Source of the DNA: Spirogloea muscicola
Lineage: Eukaryota; Streptophyta; Zygnematophyceae; Spirogloeales; Spirogloeaceae
Direction: 5' to 3'
Length of the DNA: 63,095 bases
Assembly: GCA_009602725.1 (NCBI GenBank)
Contig: WELB01000022.1
Location: forward strand, 269,532 to 332,626
The notes beneath the pieces are model-generated. The model had not been told where the DNA came from. It was given only the letters and a program-made list of their open reading frames with translations, and did not search any database. Shown piece by piece: positions 1 through 12,084 of the stretch. The stretch's first letter is position 1, and every line of letters begins with the position of its first letter. Made by a program: the position numbers and the translations under genes.

Positions 1-1368
1 CGGCGTGGCCTGTGCTGAGTGCACGGCACGGCGCGGCCGCAGCCGAGCCTCGGGTGGAGCAGGGCGGCGCTGCTGGAGGGCGCTCGGGCCGCGGCGCTGT
101 CGCCGGCCATCCTGGGCGCCTTCCCCCGCCACGAGGCCGAGCTCGTCGAGGTGAGCGCCAGCCGCCGCCGCCGCCGCCGCCGCCCCACGAAGTCGCATCG
201 TGGGCACCGGCCTGCGGCGGCTTCTCAGGCTTCTCTCGGCCGCCGTTTCCGCCACCGCTGCGGCGTTGGCAGTTAGCTGCCGGGCTTGCTTCGTGGCACT
301 AAGGGGGCATTCTTGCCCTCCCCCTCTGACTCCCCACCCCCTCCCCTTCTCAAACCCCCCTGGTGCTGTGGCGGCAGTACTTCATGGACAAGTGCTTGCG
401 GCAGCTGGAGCAGGACTTCGGCGCTGGTGGGTCCAAGAGTGCGGAGCTCAGCCGCCTGGTGCTGCGCCAGCGCATCGCTACGGTCGCGCGTGCGCGCCTA
501 GAGATGCAGCTGCCGTATGTGGCTACGTGGCCCAAGGCGCTCAGCATCCAGGTTCCGCGTGACAACAAGCGCTGCCTACCTTGATTGTACCAGCCAGCCT
601 CCGTCACTGTCAACTCCGCCAGGCGTATGTGGTGACAGCAACTTTATCAGCCTCCAGGTGGCCTGATGGCAGCATGCGCCGAGCTCGTCGCGGCGGCCGC
701 TTCTCCGCAGGCAAAGCCGGCGAACCTGCCGACGAGCGTGAGCCAGCGCTGGCAGCTCCTGAGCGCCGTCTGGGGCCTCGTTGGTGACCAGACGGCGGAG
801 GGAGAGTACTACGCGCGTCGGGCGCTGCTTGGTGGCGTCTACCATGCCACTGAGCTCTACATGCTCACCGACTTCTCCCCTGGTGCATGCCACCACCTAT
901 TGCCAGGATTGGGGCCATGCATTAGGTCAGAGGACTCAGGGTTCCACTGCTATGGCATCCGCCCTACGTACGCATTAGGTGATGGTAAGTGCTGGGCTCT
1001 CCTCAGGGGGCTCATATTGACACTTTGCCGGTGGCATGCAGCATATAGGGACACATGGATGTTCCTAGATAGACAGATTGAGGGTGTGCTGGAGCTGCGC
1101 AAGGCTGCAGACGAGGTGTGCTGCTACCATCCTCCCTCTGGAGCCACCTTTACTGGACAATCACTGTGAGAAATTGGAAACTTGGTACAGGCAACAGACA
1201 TAACAACAAAAGTGTAGGCGGGAGCCTCGAGTGCTGCTCATGAACTTTTCCGCTGGCTTGGAGCTCTTGCACCTGCAGGCAAGCCACCTGGTGGCGACGA
1301 TTGGCGCAGGCCTTGGCAGCACGCTCAACGGCTTCATCCAAAGGGGCCAGTTCCCAGGCTCTCGATAG
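1..1368 (+). CDS. COQ9: Ubiquinone biosynthesis protein COQ9 (5' end outside window)
   Basis: COQ9 is a mitochondrial lipid-binding protein that supports the COQ7 hydroxylase in coenzyme Q synthesis. Exons read as about 1-150, 378-551, 651-882, 1042-1115 and about 1219-1368; the first four joins use GT-AG and are in phase. Exon 1 gives the family N-terminal block (LGWSRAALLEGARAAAL, then FPRHEAELVE). Exon 2 gives LEMQLPYVATWPKALSIQ. Exon 3 gives the lipid-site block GDQTAEGEYYARRALLGGVY followed by ATELYMLTDFSP. Exon 4 gives DTWMFLDRQIEGV, and the last exon ends QRGQFPGSR-stop. The order and spacing match the COQ9 family along its length. The mitochondrial targeting sequence and start codon lie upstream of the window. 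The start of the last exon is uncertain by a few codons. Family assignment is secure; the function is inferred from the family. Confidence 0.93.
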
Positions 1369-2001
1369 CAGCCGTATTTTGTGCGTGGGCAGTGCTGGCT
1401 CGTCATGCACTTGAGGCTCACGACTGGACGGTGCAGTAGCTTCTATGACCAGCCCAGCCATGTCAGAATAGGCCACTCAAAGGTTGAGCTTAGTGACCTT
1501 GTTGTCCGGCCAGACGTCCTGAGACGTCCTGAGAGCTCAAATGTCATAAGGACACAAGAGCAGACCTGCTCAGCAGTCAGGCATGTCAGCAGGGTAAGAA
1601 TGCTTAGATGCTACCCAGCAACCTAGCTACCTGGCAGCAAAAGCGCATGAGTCCTGGTATCTGCCAGCTCCCCCTCGAGACTGCTGGGACAGATGGTCTC
1701 TGGAATATTCAGTCGCATTGTAGAGTACTTGGTCGCGTGGCACACAAGAGCCCTGGTGGAGTTACTGAGTCTTCAGTGGATGTGCGTGCTTGGTGTTTAC
1801 AATGACGCTCGTGCAATGCACAATGTGACATGGGCACTGATATCGACCTCAATATATCGTACAGCCTATCTTAACGCCACTCCTTCCAGTTCCTCGTCAA
1901 TGAGTTGGGCCCTTCACGAAGGACCTTGTACATTATTCTACAGCAATCAACAAGGGTGTAATAGCTTTCCTCTCCCGAGATGTATAGATATCACTGCAAT
2001 A
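1369..2001. other. Intergenic stretch, no gene seen
   Basis: This lies between the COQ9 stop codon and the convergent end of the CCCH gene, so it should hold both 3' UTRs. An 11-bp direct repeat (gacgtcctgag, twice in tandem near 1512-1533) is the only structure noticed. No conserved reading frame was recognised on either strand. Confidence 0.6.
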
Positions 2002-2838
2002 CTACTGGCCAGCAACCTCAGAAGGACAGGCTTCCCCGCGACGAAGCCATGCCGAGGAGGCCGAAGCCTCTTGGGGCGTGAGAGTGTGGCGAAAGTGGCA
2101 TCGGTGGCCATAGAGGCAAACTGCCCCGCTGGCCACCATGCGGCAGAGCTCCGTCTTGTATCTAGGATGGCGCAGCACCGGCCTCAATTGCTCCACTCCG
2201 TGCGCAAACTGCCACAGGGAGGAGATGCCAAACATGCATGAGTAGACTACTTACACCACAAGCTTGCGAGCTGCTAGATGTGCACAAGTTTACAAGTTGA
2301 GGCCCACAAAGACGTGATCCCACCTGACAACGACTACCATAGGGGCAGGTACCATGCTCCTCCCACTTATTACATAGCTCGGTCTTATACGTGCCTTGGT
2401 TGTACACATCCCACTGCTCTTGCAAGCTTGCCATCAAATCTGGTCCCACGAGGATACCCTTGCCTATGGGGGGCGGTTTCAGGTGGTGGTCCTGCAAGAC
2501 ATACAGCAAGCATGTCACCATGTGCTTATCCCTACATGTAATTTGTCCTTGTGCTTTCCTGTGAAGTTTGCCTGTTGATCAGTTGGGCTTTTAGTGACTG
2601 GTGTAGTGCTCAAAGACAGTGCAATGAGATGCAGATCAGCTTTGAATACCTCATCACTGTTGGTGTGCAGCTCCAGATTTCCAGGTCTCCCAAGCGTACG
2701 GTCAGAGTTGGTTGAAGCAAGATAACCATGCTCCCCAGGCACGAACGCAGGAGCATCAGGAGATATTGCCCTTTTCCGATGAGTCGCCTTCAGCAACGAG
2801 CTTGCTCTCACTGAGATGCTCTTGGGTAAACCACATTG
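2002..2838 (-). CDS. Tandem CCCH zinc-finger protein, TIS11/tristetraprolin type (3' exons)
   Basis: Proteins of this type bind AU-rich elements in mRNA 3' UTRs and usually promote decay. Reading the minus strand, exon 2324-about 2490 ends [19 protein letters not shown] then SRCQ, and exon 2208-2002 continues [18 protein letters not shown] then TELC. The join is phase 0, CAG|GTGGGA to GGCAG|TTT. It rebuilds two fingers of exact C-x8-C-x5-C-x3-H spacing, each preceded by the YKTELC lead-in that defines the TIS11 family. The stop codon is at 2002. A further upstream exon (2838 to about 2530) encodes a polar Ser/Thr-rich stretch and follows a clear TTGCAG acceptor, so the true start lies further 5'. 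The exons upstream to 6223 may belong to the same gene. Confidence 0.88.
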
Positions 2839-3544
2839 CTGCAAGAGGCCGGTCACCCAGGTCACAGGACTCATCCACGACCTACTTCATGCATGCCACT
2901 CATATATATATGCGCATTCACACCGTAGAGTTACGAGCAAGTTGCAGGTATCAGGAAGTCTGAAATTTATACTACTCAAGTAGCACGCATGTAAGATAAA
3001 GTACAGTAACTTGCCTGGCGAAAGGGTATAGGTAAGCTTGAGGCCTTTCTTCCTGCCAATTAGGACCCTTCAATTAGGGTCTTTTAAATTACTGAAGTTG
3101 TTGGCTTGCAAGTTAGTCATAATTATCAGATCCAATTATTTTGAGTGATCTTGTATAGATGACTCTGCAGAAATCTGCCAATTGCCTCTGTAACAACTAT
3201 ACGCGCACCACGCAATGGTGGACTTCTCGTACTAAGTGTGAACCTCAAAGCGAAACTGATGTCTTAGAACCGAGTCACCTTGATTGGTCGGTAGACAAAA
3301 GTCATGATGCAGTGAACTTTCCCTGCGAGTTGTGCTTTCCATGTTAGCTATCTCCCTGTTCATGATGCTTTCACGGGCATCATGACCTACTTGGGTAGCT
3401 CTCTGCGTCCAAGCCAAGACGCCCACAGACAGTCAGATCAAGTCACAAAATATTAGTCCAAAGCATCTTGAAGCCTTGCACGCTTACACACATACTTGTA
3501 GAAATAATGACGCTGCACGAATATCTAAACGAAAGGCACACCTG

Positions 3545-6223
3545 TGCAGATTGACGTTGTCGTCTTGTGCTGTTAAGATCACCTCCCTGGCTCTTTGATC
3601 TTACTCTCAAGCGCAGCCTGCTACCCTGCTGCCCTTTTTGATGCTCGGCAGAAGGTTCTCCACCAGTTTGCGGAGGTGTCGTAAAAGGCTGAACAAAAGC
3701 AGGAGCAGGAGTTGGTCTGTGGACAGGAGGGCAGTCAGCCCTAGCTCTTTGTCCGTGATCCTTATCAACGTGTAGGCCTTCTTTCCCTACGCTTGAGCAA
3801 CGCTTCAAGCCTGGCTTCTCAATATGCTGTGAGACCATGCTTTTCTCGGCCCCAGTCGAGGCAAGAAGAATAGCTCCAGCATTGCTTGTGAATTGTGACT
3901 GTGCATCAGACGGTAAACCACCTCTCAAAGCACCTTCTAGCAGACCTGCAGCAGCTGCAGCCAGAGCAACCCATGTCAGGCATTCGTGTGCATTCGTGTC
4001 TGTCAGAATTGTAAGCACAGCAGTCTTCTGTGACAGCCTTGACGCATACAACGACCACAAGTTGGGCTCGTAGATGGTGAGGGCCAGGAGTCCATAGTAT
4101 CCCCATGGTGTGGGTCATGTGTTTACCAGGCTTCCACTGTCTCGTACTGTGATCCTCAGAAATTATGACCTGCCATGGCCATGCCCAGAATCTTAAGGAG
4201 CTGGCCTCGCTTTGCTTTCCTGAACAATAGGGACAGCATGCATATGACAAAATGGACAAGAAGAGCTGATATGGTCAGCCACAATGACTCCTGACATCCT
4301 CTTGATGACAAACGAGAAAGACATGACAACAGGCGAATTTGCTGGTGCCATCCACGTCCCACTCATAGCCATAGTGCTCACTTCTGGTGGCATCACTTGG
4401 AGGAGTCCATCGTGCTGAATCCTCTGACTTTGCAGCTCTGCTGCTTGACATCTACTACGTAACTCAGCAATACTGGCATGTAGAAGGAGATTTTCTTTCC
4501 GTAGCTGTACAGATTGGCCGCAAGTATTTGATTGTCATGTTGTCCGAAGTCTAGCACAGGACTTGCATATTGTATGACTGAAGATTCCATTCTGAGATGC
4601 ACAGGGACTAGTACTAGAATCTTCTTGTCCGCCTGAGCTATTTACTGCAAAAAGGCAAGTACTTGTGGCCGAGCATGTGAGCTTGCAATGCTCCTGTCTG
4701 CATCACCTCATGAACCTCGGCCTGAGCATGTTGGAGATGCTGTGTCACATTGTTGTAAGCAGCAGCCAAGCTCTCAAAAGTTTCTGTCAGCCTTTCAAGC
4801 TGGCTTTCAACCTCAGTAAGCTTCTCTTCAGCGTGTTCCCTTGCGTGACTGCACAGGTCAGGCCAAACAACGGAAGGATGAGCTAGTCGATGTGTCAAGT
4901 CCATACGGCAATAGCAGAAGGCTAACACGCTTTGCTGGGGGTAGTCTAATCGTCAACTTTACTGGGCACCCTGTGTACACACAATCTACGCAACTTCGTC
5001 GTCCATTGCTTCACCTGCTCAGGACAAGAGGTAGGTACCTGTGAAAGTCCCCAGAATTGCCAATAAGGCGGGATGCAACAGCACCTTGACCCTCACTTAG
5101 AGCTGTGACTCGTGGCTGGTCAGTCGGCCAAAGGTCCAGATATTAGAATTGCTCACGGAATATGACCAATGTCAAGCCTACTATGAGGCCAAAAGACACA
5201 TCAGATCTAAGCGAAAGGACTGCATGGAGATGTAAGGTCGGCCTTGACACGCGATGTAGCTCGATTGACAGCTGACTCAGCTTCTCTACCTGTGTGACTT
5301 GAAGATGCTCAGCAAGAGCAAGTTCTGAGTTCAACTTGCACTCCATCGCCCAATGTAGTTCTGCACCCATGCATGCCTCGGACGTGAATCAAGATACGTG
5401 AATAGCCGCCTCAAGAAGTCTTCAGATGCTACAATTAATCCTCGAGGGAGTGCATGTGCGGTAAGGAGCAGCTATGTGAGCTTTGAAGATATGCTACCTT
5501 GAAAAGCTCAAGGTAGCATATCTTCAAAGTTAACCGGCCGATTTATAATAGTGCATCTACAGAGCAGAACTTGCGAGCATCAACAAGCATGACGTCGTGT
5601 CAGATACAACAGAGTGCAGGACGTCTCACCTGATTCCAGTGCAGCAAGATTTATGTCCTGGTCTTTCAGCTCCGATATGAGCCTCTGTTTCTCCTCCTCG
5701 CACGTCTTAGAATAGCAGATACTGACATGATTGCCATGCATCTTAACATGCTCCTGGTCAAGCTGCTCTCCGTTGATGTGGGATCTCAGCATCGGATATG
5801 CTGAATATGTTCGCTCTTAAGAAGAAGCAGTATATGCGGATGGCTTTCCAATCGTTTCGCTGTCGACTAAACACGTCGTATGCTGCTTCTGGGAACTTGC
5901 ATGGCTTGAAGCTCTGACAGTCACTCAATCCCGATGCTCAGCAGCCCAGCAGCATGTGTGAATGAGAAGGCAGAGGTCGCAGGAGCCTGCGATCTGCCAC
6001 TCGAGCCGTCCCGGCCCGCCGGAGCGATAGCGCCCGTCATGGCAGCGCCAGCGGCTGCATGCGTGCCTTGACGTCTGGCCCGTAGCGACCGCCCGTTTCC
6101 CAGCCGGGCCTGCCAGGCAGACGACGTTACGGGACAAGCGGATGCCAAGGCCGCCGGCAAGGCGCCAGTGGCCGCCGCCGCCGCCGCCGCCGCCGCAGTG
6201 GCGGAGTCGCCGTCTCTGATCAA
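3545..6223 (-). CDS. Coiled-coil protein exons, unrecognised (possibly the 5' part of the CCCH gene)
   Basis: No family was recognised. Several minus-strand blocks have coiled-coil composition: near 5770-5610 (CEEEKQRLISELKDQDINLA), 5350-5240 (VEKLSQLSIELHRVS), 4870-4660 (AEEKLTEVESQLERLTETFE) and 4530-4400 (LRKENLLLHASIAELRSRCQ). The last of these runs on into a Met/Pro-rich segment. Block 4060-3545 has a moderately hydrophobic stretch (LTWVALAAAAAGLLEGALRG), then Pro/Arg-rich sequence, and ends at a plausible donor (CAG|GTGTGC) with no stop codon before it. A possible first exon at 6223-5930 begins MIRDGDSAT followed by nine alanines. Exon borders are approximate. Because the 3'-most block is open at a donor and the downstream CCCH exons lack a start, one long gene is possible. 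Confidence 0.45.
5481..5529. repeat. Perfect 22-bp inverted repeat with a 5-nt loop
   Basis: Arms at 5481-5502 and 5508-5529 are exact reverse complements (left arm ctttgaagatatgctacctt plus ga). They are separated by aaagc. The hairpin lies between two coiled-coil exons of the minus-strand gene, so it is probably intronic. A transcript from either strand would fold into a perfect 22-bp stem. Confidence 0.9.
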
Positions 6224-7230
6224 AGTCAGTAACCCTCCCGGCCCCCTGTCCGCACCCAGCCTGCAGGCAGCACGCCAGCCATCCGATCACGGTAGACCTG
6301 CCCCTCGCAGCCGTCGATCGCCCGACAGGCCGCCACGCGGCGCCCTCGGGATCCCCGCTCTCGTCCCCGCCGGATGGGATGGGATGGGGGACCCGCCGAG
6401 GAGGGCCTCCGTTGGCGGTTCCCGTCGCGCCCCGTGCGCACGGACGGTCACGGGAGCGGGAGAGAGTGACTCTGGGGCTCGACCGGCACCCTCGTCCAGG
6501 CCCTCCATCGCTGGATACACGCTCCGTGTCCTCGTTGGAACATAGCTCTTCCAAATCGACAGCAGTGGCTGCGAGAGGCCAGCCCAAAGGTTGGACGAGC
6601 CCCCTTATTATTCTGACTAGCACCCTCGTCCGTCGACTCATCCCACGTCCCCGCTGGCAATGGACGTGCACTGGGCGTTTGGCAGTCGGTGGCTGGTACG
6701 ACCTGCAGCGACTTGCCTGCGGGCCACCAGTGGTCGTCACGGACAGCCAGATGAGCAACCGGCCTTTTTGCCGCCAGGTCGCTTGCTCGGGTGTTCCGCA
6801 TGCGGCTCTCCGTCTCATTTCAGCGTTCCGAGGGCCATACAGTGCAATAGTAGGCAGGCCGCGCTTTGGCTGCTGCTTCTGGCTTCGTCGGGGTGGCTTT
6901 CTTCCAGCTGCAAGTTGCTCCGGCGGGCGGCTACTGACTAGGCGTTATTGAGCTCCCAGATTCTTTAGCCACTTGCATAGCTATATGGATTTAGCCCCTT
7001 CCAACCCTTTTGTCCTTGTCCTTTTTCTGGGCTGGCTTTGAAAGCCCTCGCCCCCTTTAGAAGAGCCACTTTCTCACGCCGCTCCTCGACACCACCTAGA
7101 GCTCCGACGGTTGGACTTCAGTAGAGAAAATGAGAGAGACCTCTTCCACAGGGGGCGACGGCTGCTAGAGGCCAGCCCAGAAGGAGTGGGCAAGGTCCAG
7201 AAGGGCTAGAAAGTGCGGAGCAATGCAGTC
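6224..7230. repeat. GC-rich stretch with retroelement 3'-tail fragments
   Basis: The left part (6224-6550) is very GC-rich and holds the (CCG)n run at about 6172-6197 just inside its edge. Tail family A fragments occur at about 6560-6600 and 7140-7215, recognisable by the core gaggccagccca followed by a ggacaagg-like box. A piece near 6495-6530 (ggccctccatcgctggatac) matches the end of tail family E. Long reading frames through the GC-rich part are of the kind expected by chance. Confidence 0.6.
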
Positions 7231-8434
7231 TGGCTGGCCAACCACAGCTACTATCTGTTTGTTTGGAACTGCTTTCCACTGAACAGTGCTATGTGCACCC
7301 GGGCCACCACATTGGTGCACTGCCTCGACCTTGCAGGAGAAGCAGGACTGATTGCAAGACTAGCCTCTTGTCATTCCGTGCAGTCAATAGTATATCAGCC
7401 GATGGCTGTACAGATCACATGATGGTCTCCGGACTGTCTATTTCTTCAGATCCATTGCGCTCCTTTGAAGTGATCATAAAGAGATGATTTAGCAGGGAAC
7501 TCAAACCTATCTGACTCTATCAAATAGGAGAGCTTCATCCTCACAAAGCACTTGCTTGATGGTGCCTGGAAGTCAAACAGCCTGTGACGTTGCTCAATCA
7601 AGCTAGGCAGGTTCTTCAAGTGACATCTTTCTGTTCTGAATAATACTGTACGCGGCAGCTCACCTTGACTGTCATTGGGCAGTGATCAGGCTGTGCATCC
7701 TGATCTACCCTCTACTAGTAAGATATCAAATTCGAAGTGCAAGGAAGCAGAGTCAACAAATGTAGACTGCACTAGTGCACCTCGATCTTTTGCGTTTTGC
7801 AATACTTGTTCTGCTGTGATCAGCAAACCTGCCTTGCAAAAATGCGCCATCACATGGCAGTGAAGGGATTGGACACCAGGCTCGAGGACATCTCAAAAGG
7901 GCTGCCAGAGAGGATTGCACGCAATAAGGCGTCAGAGGGTGCCCGCCTACAGGAGGTTAACACCACAGAATTTGGGCAAAGGACGACTGACCAACTGGGC
8001 TGCAGGATATGATTTCTTCCTAAGGCCCATATTTCTGTGCAGGCGAGTAGCTTCCAAGGTCCTAAACAGGTGGTCAGCTAGCTGCAGACACTGAAGGCGC
8101 CAGTATGTTTATGTGAAGCTTGATCTAGACCGCACCCAATGTAATCTAAGGTGCGGTCTAGACCGCACCCTAGAATTCTGAAGCAAGGGTCTGAGACAAG
8201 TTTGACAGCAAGAGAGCAAGAGATCGCTGATTTCGTGTTTGTCTAGCTAGACCAATGGATTGTCTCCGCATAAGTTGGTATCACAGATATTTAGTGAGAT
8301 GTACAGAACAGGACACAGCTGCAGAAAACCAGCTCAACTTCAATCCTTACATCTCTGGGGGGGGAGGGGGTGGGTAAGGACTTGACACAATTGAAGATAT
8401 GTTATGAGAAATCTGAACAAGGACAACCATTTTC
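7231..8434. other. No gene recognised; palindromic triple repeat at 8125-8170
   Basis: Short frames here resemble no family known to me. The 12-mer ctagaccgcacc at 8125-8136 recurs inverted at 8150-8161 and direct at 8158-8169, forming a stem plus an overlapping copy. The 3' side should hold the 3' UTR of the minus-strand permease. A G-rich run (gggggggga then gggggtggg) lies at about 8356-8376. Confidence 0.5.
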
Positions 8435-11256
8435 CTACAATATTAGCACATTCCTGGCAAGCTCGCTTATGATCACAGTGCTTGCTGCACCCATGACAAT
8501 CGCCAGGGTAAACTTGCCGCCTGGTACAATTGGCTGCATAGTTGGTGGCAGACAAGTCCCAGAGTACCTCTCTGACCAAGCCATGGCGGCGGGAAGAATG
8601 CCAAAGAGTACCAGAACTGAAAAGAGAATATGGGATTGAATTTCAGTAGCATGCTGCTTGCAGAGCTTCTGGTTGTTCTTGCGAACATGATGAAACACTC
8701 AGCAGTCTCAACAAGAGGCAGTATCTGTTAATAGAGTGATAGTAAGAGATTTCCTACAGATCTCAATCACGAGGGCTTCACACTAGAATCCACCTACCTC
8801 CATAAGTCCCTGCAAAGTCCAATGCCTTGTAGAATATGTCGGGGCTTGTCAGTGCCAAGACAAGGGGTGGAAGGAGAGTCAGCAAGTAGGGCAGGCCTTG
8901 ACTCTCTCGGCTTGATGGTACTTTGAGTAGGTCGGAGAGGAAGTCAGTCAAGCCAAGGACAAAACCAATGTAGGACGTGGCCACAGCCAGGAGAGAGAAA
9001 GCCTCAATCACAGGCTGCAAGGATGCAACAACTGTGCTCAGCACAAGGTCACTAGCATCAGAAGAGTACAACAAGTCGAATGTATCCAATATGGCAGAAG
9101 CTCACACTCTGAAAGCAGCCTAGCAGCCCCAGAGCTGCCTGTGTGTAGCTGAGCTTGGGCTTGCTTTGACAGAGCAAGTTGCATGTTAATCACTTGTTGT
9201 GCCTCACCCCAACGGCTCCGCTGGACTCCCTCAATCTCGTCAATGGATCATTCTCGATCAAGCTCAACCCTGTGGGTGTAGTGTTGACCGGGATGCTCCC
9301 AAGGATGACAGCATCCCACGCAAGGAACATCACAAGAGGTATAGCTGTGCCAAGGACAATTGCCCATCGTATTTTTGGCAAGTTGCCTTCAAGGTTGGTC
9401 GTTACAACAGGGACCACATTCTGATACACAAATGAGAGTGCAATGATGGGGATGCTGCCCGGAACAGCTGAAATGTTTCCCTGTACAAGCGCTGCTGGGT
9501 TCACATCACCAGCAGCAAGTACCTGCAATATAAAGAGGATCAATGACTGTAGAACAAGGGGTTGAAGAAGATTGCCTGTCAGTGAACCTCCAATGACGCA
9601 CGATGAAGACATGGACAGAGTTGACTAGAATGTCAAGATTTGAACAGTGGAGACAGTGGGCCACTCTGAGATCAGGAGTCACACCACGAGTGCTACGAAG
9701 CTGGCCACAACTCCAGCCACGAGTAAGCCGTTCGTGGCACCAAGAAATCTCTGACTGCCGAAATAGCAAAGGCCTCCAAGACAGCTGGTGAAGATGAACG
9801 CACTGACAACCGGCGGCGTGCCCAGCGCGCCTGAGAGTATGTCAGAGGACCGTGCAATGTACGCCACCAGCAGAGCATAGTGGATGAACAAGTATGTTGC
9901 CAGCGAGATCCTCACACCCACCTTCCCAAGTGTTCGCTCTGCCATAGAGACTAGGGAAACCCCCCCAGAACCACGCTCACACATCGTGTTCACATTGACC
10001 TCTGCAACGAGCAGCCCTGTTATGACCTGCAATGAGGACATCTTCCAATCATTCTTGTACATTGATCCACAAAGCAGGCCTCCAACTCCAAAGGTTGCAG
10101 ATGGGGAAAGGGCAGGATATACAGGGCTCGGGCTTAATTAATGAGCTTGTGCTGACATAAAGTGACCCCCGAGCAAGCTACTCATGCTAAACAGCAGTTG
10201 GAATCTGAAGCTCCTCACAATTGTCAAGCAAAGAAGCAAGACATTGTATGTGCTTGCAAGATCTCAGTTTGCCCCTGAGGTGAGCCCCTGAGCGGGGGGG
10301 GGGATGGGGGGTGTTTATTGAGGGGTTCATTGGCTAGGATGCTGCAGTCTGAATGTAGGCTCATTGCCGCAAGTGATGAACAAGGCACACCATGAAAAGC
10401 CAGCACCCAACGCAGGCTGCCGCCGAAGGGAGGAAGCCAGCTTCTTGAGTAACAGCAGGGATCGCTAGGATGCCAGCTCCAACTGTGGTGCCCGCCACGA
10501 GGAGTACTGAACTGGTAAGGCTCCCCGGCTCGTGCTGCAATGTAGCCTCATTGACATTAGAGAAGAGGCGCTCCACTGCGCTCCTGCGCTGTGTTAAATC
10601 GACCTCGGCTTCGTAGTCGATCCTCGCGACTCTGACAGAGGTCGCTTGTGATGGAGCTGAAGTGGGGGCCTGCTCTGCTCCAGAAGACGCCAGATTAGGA
10701 CATGCAAGGAGGGCGGCCCACTGGTCAAGCTTTGGGGTATGACGATGCCATTGTAACGATCTCAGGAGGAGATCCTTTCTTAAAAGCCTCAAAGTGCAGG
10801 ATGAACGCGACAAGCTTTCCCAGATATCCACTGAACTGCTTTTATCAAGAGAGGTGCTATCACTGCATATTGAGCAATTTACTTGCTTGATCTGTCGGAA
10901 GGAGGCGCCTCACCAAGCTCGAGCTCCTTGATGGAGCCATCCCTGTCCTGGCTTGCAGCCGCCATGACTCTTGAGCTCCGGCTTGGTGCGTGGCAGAGCA
11001 GCGGCAGTCTCTGCGTCTCGCTGGAGGACCCGACCTTGATAGCCAGCTCGAGTCTCGTCAGCGGCAGACCAGCTGGCGCATCGCCTCGAGACGGCCTCCC
11101 AACTCTGGTCGCGCCGCTGGAGGCCGCCCGCAGATGGCAGGCGACTAGTGCGCAGAGCGGGGTCGAGGCCAGCCGCAAGCAGGGGCCACCGCTGTACACC
11201 CTGCCGCGAGGCAATGCGGCGCTGGAGATATTGCCGACAGCGTGCCCTGCAGACAT
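8435..11256 (-). CDS. Tyrosine/tryptophan permease-type amino acid transporter, probably plastid-targeted
   Basis: This is a proton-coupled aromatic amino acid permease of the TyrP/Mtr family with about eleven membrane segments. Exon blocks on the minus strand are about 11256-10880, 10700-10380, 10030-9680, 9520-9190, 9075-8805 and 8640-8435. The second block carries the family's first-helix signature (GTTVGAGILAIPAVTQEAGF). Later blocks are consistently hydrophobic: VVSAFIFTSCLGGLCYFGS, SIPIIALSFVYQNVVPVV, AIEAFSLLAVATSYIGFVLG-like and FTLAIVMGAASTVIISELA near the C-terminus. The chosen ATG at 11256 opens a roughly 120-residue N-terminal region rich in Ala, Arg and Ser with few acidic residues. 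That resembles a transit peptide, followed by an acidic linker. A start further upstream would read through an arginine run encoded by (CCG)n. It is divergent from the fucosyltransferase gene at 12085. Exon edges were not all resolved. Confidence 0.82.
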
Positions 11257-11440
11257 AGTGGCGGGGCTTCGCCGCAACCCTTGCCGCCGCCGCCGCCGCC
11301 GCCGCCGTCTGGCGTCGCCAACGAGCTCGCGAGCTGCCTGCGAGGCTGGTATGGTCGCCAATCGAGCGAGCCCCGCACTTCGCTGATGACCGAATGCGGC
11401 CAGGAGGAGCACGAGCCGAGTTTTCTTGCAGGATGCGCCA

Positions 11441-11484
<44 letters not shown>

Positions 11485-12084
11485 TGTGGCNGGCGGCGGC
11501 GGCGGCGGCGGCGGCTGCGGCGGCGGCGGCGGCAGCGGCGACGGCGACTGTGGCCTAGTCGTGAGGTGAGTATATGGCAGTTGAGGGAGGGGATAACCGG
11601 GTGAAGTAGACCCTGACCGCGGTCAGGACGAGGGTTAAGCTGAAAGAGCGTCGGCAGGGGTCGGGGAAACGAACAGCGCTTCCACATTGACCGGTGGCTG
11701 TGATGAGGCCAGCCCAAAAGAATGGACAAGGGAAAAGAAACCGGACCCCCCCCGCAAGGCGGGATAACCCGTCACATCCCTTCCCTGGCTTCGCGCAACC
11801 ACCTCAATAGCGCCATCAGCCTGCCGCGCCCCGCGGCCGCCGCCGCTGGCGCGGCGTGGTGCACGCGGCGCGAGAGCGCCAATCGGCGCGCTCTCGCTGG
11901 CAAGCGGAGCCCCGGGATGCTGCCTTCATCGTCGCCGCGCCGGCGGCGGATAGCGCCGGCGCTGCGCTCGCCAGCCAGAGCCGCCTGCGCCTGGCATGAG
12001 GTGTTACAAGAACTTGCCATGAGCTACCGGAATGGTGCACGCGGTGTCGCCAGCACGGCGATGGTAGCATAGGCCAGACGGACG
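11257..12084. promoter_or_regulatory. Divergent intergenic region with (CGG)n tracts
   Basis: About 830 bp separates the start codons of two divergent genes (permease on the minus strand, fucosyltransferase on the plus strand), so both promoters are probably here. It holds a (CCG)n run at 11283-11309 and a long (GGC)n tract at 11441-11535 interrupted by the unknown base at 11491. A tail family A fragment lies at about 11696-11745. No TATA-like or initiator element could be singled out. Confidence 0.5.
11491..11491. other. Unknown base inside a CGG microsatellite (assembly gap)
   Basis: A single n interrupts (GGC)n. The true repeat length here is unknown. Confidence 0.9.

Noticed and set aside
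5925-6818. Long minus-strand open frame of about 297 codons
   Set aside because: It runs through a GC-rich stretch and retroelement tail fragments, has an Arg/Gly-rich composition typical of chance frames, and shows no family motif. Only the 5930-6223 part in another frame was kept, as a possible first exon.
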